DNA of 64,000 bases from Gadus chalcogrammus (Eukaryota > Chordata > Actinopteri > Gadiformes > Gadidae), in assembly GCF_026213295.1 (NCBI RefSeq), contig NC_079422.1, positions 2,628,573 through 2,692,572 on the forward strand, in the 5' to 3' direction. Every line of letters begins with the position of its first letter. The first letter of the stretch is position 1. Shown piece after piece: positions 60,756-64,000 of the stretch. A model generated the notes under the pieces. That model saw nothing but the letters and a program-made list of their open reading frames with translations. It had not been told where the DNA came from and searched no databases. The position numbers and the translations under genes are program-made.

Positions 60756-61530
60756 AGTCTCGGGGCCGCTCGTGGACGCTCGTGGTTGCTCGGGACGCGC
60801 GTAGCCATATTAATCGTTATTATCTGAATGGGAAATGCAATATTTTAGGACAGATACACAATTAAACGTGTTTCTAATGACATTTCTAGCGAGAAATGTA
60901 CATTTTCCTTGCATAATCTTCAGTCAGTGAATGTGTATGATCTTTATTATCTGAATGGGAAATGCAATATTTTAGGATCGATTCAGCGTTAAACGTGTTT
61001 CTAATAACATTTCTAGCAAGAAATATACTTTTTACTTGCATAATCTTCATTCAGTGATTGTGTCTGATCTTTAGTTTTAGAGTTATTAGGAAGATTTAAT
61101 CGTCTCGCTCGCATGTTTCAACGACGTCAGGTTGGGGACGCTGCTTTCGCTAAACTAGCAGCTCACGTGTTTCCTGCGTTTGTGTTATTAAACCGTTACT
61201 TTATGTAACTTTTAATGACATTGTAATAACCACAGGCGAGGTATTGAGCGAAGTAAGCTTGATAGCAGGTTTATTGGATTCCACAATCGGACAGGCAGGC
61301 ACAGCTCCACCGGAATACTACAACAACCAAAACACCCGCCCGGAAGGAAACCCCAGGAACCCCCTCTCAGAAGGCCCGCACCTTCCTCCCAAACCCTGTG
61401 ACGCTAAACTATCATCTTGTTAGAAACCCGTTTATCTGAGAGCCAACCCAGTAGCCAAAAGCATACGTTGACAGTGTACGTTTTCGTGAACACTGGATTA
61501 CGTCGCATTTCAACATAAAATAGCGTGCTA

Positions 61531-61531
<1 letters not shown>

Positions 61532-61570
<39 letters not shown>

Positions 61571-61634
61571 CGCACACACGCACACACGCACACACGCACG
61601 CACGCACGCACGCGCACGCACACACGCACACACA
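61532..61634. repeat. (AC)n/(GC) compound microsatellite
   Basis: AC units with frequent GC interruptions, at the same position as the (AC)n of the foldback left arm. Frames across it on both strands are artefacts. Confidence 0.95.
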
Positions 61635-62022
61635 ATGCATTTCGCTGCTAAAACAACAACTTGGGCTGCTTCTCGGACATTTTGGGTGGATTTTGAACGG
61701 TATGTGGGCAGGACGTTTTTTGCAGGCAGGACCTGGCAACCCTGCGCTGTTGCCCGAGGTGAAGAAATGCTCCGGAGCAGATCTGGATCCACCATGGCCA
61801 AAATAATTGTCATGAATAGCATGAATAGATTCATGCATTATCATTCAACTTGAACATGTGTTTTTACAGTATAGAGTGGTGGAGGGATGACGTATGTTGG
61901 CAAACCCGGAAGTGAGCGTCGACCTGGGTTTCCCTTGACAAAAAGCCAACGGGTTTTTCCATTGGATTTTGGATTATTGCAGAAAAATTAGCATCTTTGA
62001 AGCACCTCCACAAAAACTGAAA

Positions 62023-62055
<33 letters not shown>

Positions 62056-62315
62056 TGTGCCCCAAAGAACGAAATGTAAACCAATGCATTCTGAATGGGA
62101 GTGTTTCTCTGATTTTTCCATGCTACACAGAACGAAATGTAAACCCATACAAATAAAGACTTCATGGTCATAATAATTAAAATATCATTAAGCTACTACT
62201 GAGTGTGTAGGGAGGTATTCTATTTTTTTCAACGGGGCTGAATCCAGTCACTTGACCGTCATGGTTGCTATGGTGGTTGCTATCGACCGCCCCCTCTAAT
62301 ACTCGTGGCTCTAAA

Positions 62316-62938
62316 GGTGCGAACACACCAAGCGCGTTACTCGCGTACGACGCGTATAAAATCGGCAATTTTTCCATAGGGAACCATTGGTTTACGCGCG
62401 TATGAGACGCGTACACGCGTTACATGCGTATAAGCAACATTTTACTCGCGTTAGGGGCGTATGAGGCGCGTATATATACGCGCGTATATATACGCGCGTA
62501 CATATACGCGCGTACGCGAGGAGTTCAAAAAATTGAACTTTTTACGCTCATACGCGCCGCAATAGCCAATCAGCGTTGAGCTTGACCCGACGTCACTGGC
62601 AGAGAGTAGTGAGCTTGGACAGAAGCATACGGCCGACATCTTTCTTTATTCTGTGTGGAAATAGTAACATAGTTACGCCATTAAATGCTTTTATGGAAAC
62701 ATTTTTAGCGAGAAATGTGCATTTTACTTTCATAATGTTCGCTCGGTGAATGTGAAGGATGTTTGGTTTGATAGTTATGACGAAGAGGGAACGCTCCGTT
62801 CACTTGCATGGACAGAGTCTCTGGTTACTAAGCAACCTCAACGTCTTGGCGGACTATATATCTGCTGATCAACACTACGAATGCTGGAAACACACCAGAC
62901 ATACCATGTGAAGTTATTTAACCAGATTATTGTTATTG
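62316..62938. mobile_element. Insertion in foldback copy 2: CG-rich repeat plus element-E interior
   Basis: The first part begins GTGCGAACACACCAAGCGCG, typical of a fish MITE terminus, and contains alternating GCGCGTATATATAC words (62,465-62,515). The second part (62,575-62,938) matches 31,262-31,637 of element E (GCGTTGAGCTTGACCCGACG, GTTCGCTCGGTGAATGTGAA). It seems to be a mosaic and replaces about 400 bp of the arm. Confidence 0.6.
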
Positions 62939-63491
62939 GAAGTGATGGAATAGGTGACTGAGTCAACAACATTTAAGTAAGCTGTATAGGGTCTCTTATA
63001 TATCAAAGGGGGTCTCAAAGGACGCATACGCTTCAACCTGTGGCTCCAGCACTACAGGAAATGACTCAGCAAGTGCTCCATCTCGTTTCAACTCACCCAG
63101 CGGCTCGCTTGCAATATTTTGGCCTGAAGTTCTGTCCAGACCTACACCCTAGCCATCCAACATGCATATCTGAGAATCAGGCCTCTCTTTAATAATGACA
63201 AAAAGTTATGAGAGAAACACACATTAACTTTTTGTTATCATAAGCGGCGTGGTGCCGGCTCCTTTTGACCTTTTGACCCCCGACTTCAAAACGTGGCCAC
63301 AGGCCAGCTGTGTCTACACACCTTTAGCCAAAAATGTACACCTCCATCCCACAAAAAATGGGGACTAGAAACAAACCTCTGTCTTATGTACATTTACTGT
63401 ACTGTTGGAGGTCACGCCCCTTTCGAGATAGCTAGGGATGCTAAAATGTTTACACACATTTCCCGGGGCCCCGTGAACGACCTATCCGAGA

Positions 63492-64000
63492 TTTGGAGTT
63501 CTAGCCCTTAGAGAAAAAAAGTTTTCCCAAATGGAGTGTCATTTGGACAAAGCCCCTCAGAAGTGTAGCCTGCAAGACCTAATGGTCCAGAATGTGGTGG
63601 AAAAACAGTTTTTGAGATAGGATGGTCCTACCACCCTGAAATTTTAATACCTTATTCTAGGGCCTAACTTGGACCTCCGCTCCGAAACTTGGCCCGGTCG
63701 GACCCCGAGGGCAGGAAGGGGGGGCCCTTCCTGCCCGAAACTTGGCCCGGTCAGACCCGAGGGCAGGCCCCCCCTTCCTGCCCTCGGGTCCGACCGGGCC
63801 AAGTTTCGGTGCGGAGGTCCCAGTTAGGCCCTAGAATAAGGTATTAAATTTCAGGGCGGTAGGACCTTCCTATCTCAAAAACTGTTTTTCCACCACATTC
63901 TGAACCATTAGGTCTTGCAGGCTACACTTCTGAGGGGCTTTGTCCAAATGACACTCCATTTGGGAAAACTTTTTTTCTCTAAGGGCTAGAACTCCAAATC
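63492..64000. repeat. Palindrome centred near 63,746
   Basis: The left arm (63,492 to about 63,720) is repeated in reverse from about 63,772 to the window end: GATTTGGAGTTCTAGCCCTT at 63,491 pairs with the last bases of the window. The 50-bp spacer is made of GGGCAGG / CCTGCCC words that could themselves pair. Right limit unknown. Confidence 0.9.

Larger units (their letters stand above)
60800..64000 (+). mobile_element. Second giant-foldback copy, runs off the window
   Basis: Blocks match the left arm of the 22.6-kb foldback in the same order: 60,830-61,160 with about 23,575-23,800 (part duplicated in tandem), 61,640-62,320 with about 23,860-24,720, 62,940-63,290 with 25,130-25,470 and 63,330-63,720 with 26,020-26,400. 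Block 25,480-26,015 is absent here and other DNA has been inserted at 61,160-61,530 and 62,316-62,938. A palindrome centre lies near 63,746. Right end not in window. Confidence 0.8.

Overview
The window reads as repeat-rich, intron-containing vertebrate DNA. Long (GT)n, (AC)n and (GA)n tracts, L2/Rex1-type LINE 3' ends, a tRNA-derived SINE, DIRS-type, PIF/Harbinger, hAT, IS630/Tc1-like and piggyBac-like elements and one Twist-family bHLH gene all point to a ray-finned fish, most likely a teleost. No bacterial-style operon, CRISPR array, rRNA gene or viral genome is visible. Apart from the Twist gene, nearly everything I can name is mobile DNA, much of it nested inside other mobile DNA.

Layout. 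0-4 kb: low-information DNA with an inverted remnant of an EnSpm-like transposase (about 2.6 kb) and a foldback repeat (about 3.0 kb). 4.2-8.9 kb: a DIRS-type tyrosine-recombinase retrotransposon (gag, RT, RNase H, recombinase) with stops, a frameshift and a 664-bp hAT inserted with a perfect 8-bp target duplication. 9.1-9.6 kb: tandem repeats. 10.9-12.9 kb: an EnSpm/CACTA-like transposase with frameshifts. From 13.5 kb: exons of a DUF4806-type partner gene, all with phase-1 junctions, that seem to resume at 39.9-40.2 and 44.5-45.6 kb; the roughly 30 kb between is inserted elements. 18.1-19.2 kb: tandem repeats. 19.35-22.07 kb: a decayed Harbinger containing a second Harbinger-type element.

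22,618-38,888 is the main feature: a giant foldback (palindromic) unit with inverted termini flanked by a 7-bp duplication. Its right arm carries two copies (4,321 and 4,322 bp) of an unrecognised element, in opposite orientation, about 250 bp apart, each with its own 8-bp target duplication. That element carries spliced-looking genes I do not recognise. A related foldback copy runs from about 60.8 kb off the end of the window, with its own palindrome centre near 63,746.

40.5-44.0 kb is a Harbinger with an apparently intact two-exon transposase (338 aa); a LINE fragment interrupts its Myb-like partner. 50.3-51.5 kb is a non-autonomous mariner-type element, and 52.7-55.0 kb an IS630/Tc1-like element with an apparently intact three-exon transposase (408 aa). 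56.9-57.4 kb holds the Twist-family gene, whose C-terminal end looks frameshifted against the usual Twist box. 59-61 kb has a hAT-like repeat, a SINE and a piggyBac-like 5' end.

The elements encode their own mobility: recombinase or transposase plus DNA-binding partner proteins (Myb-like in Harbinger, DUF4806-type beside the EnSpm-like transposase). All exon models and family names come from reading by eye and have not been checked by search.
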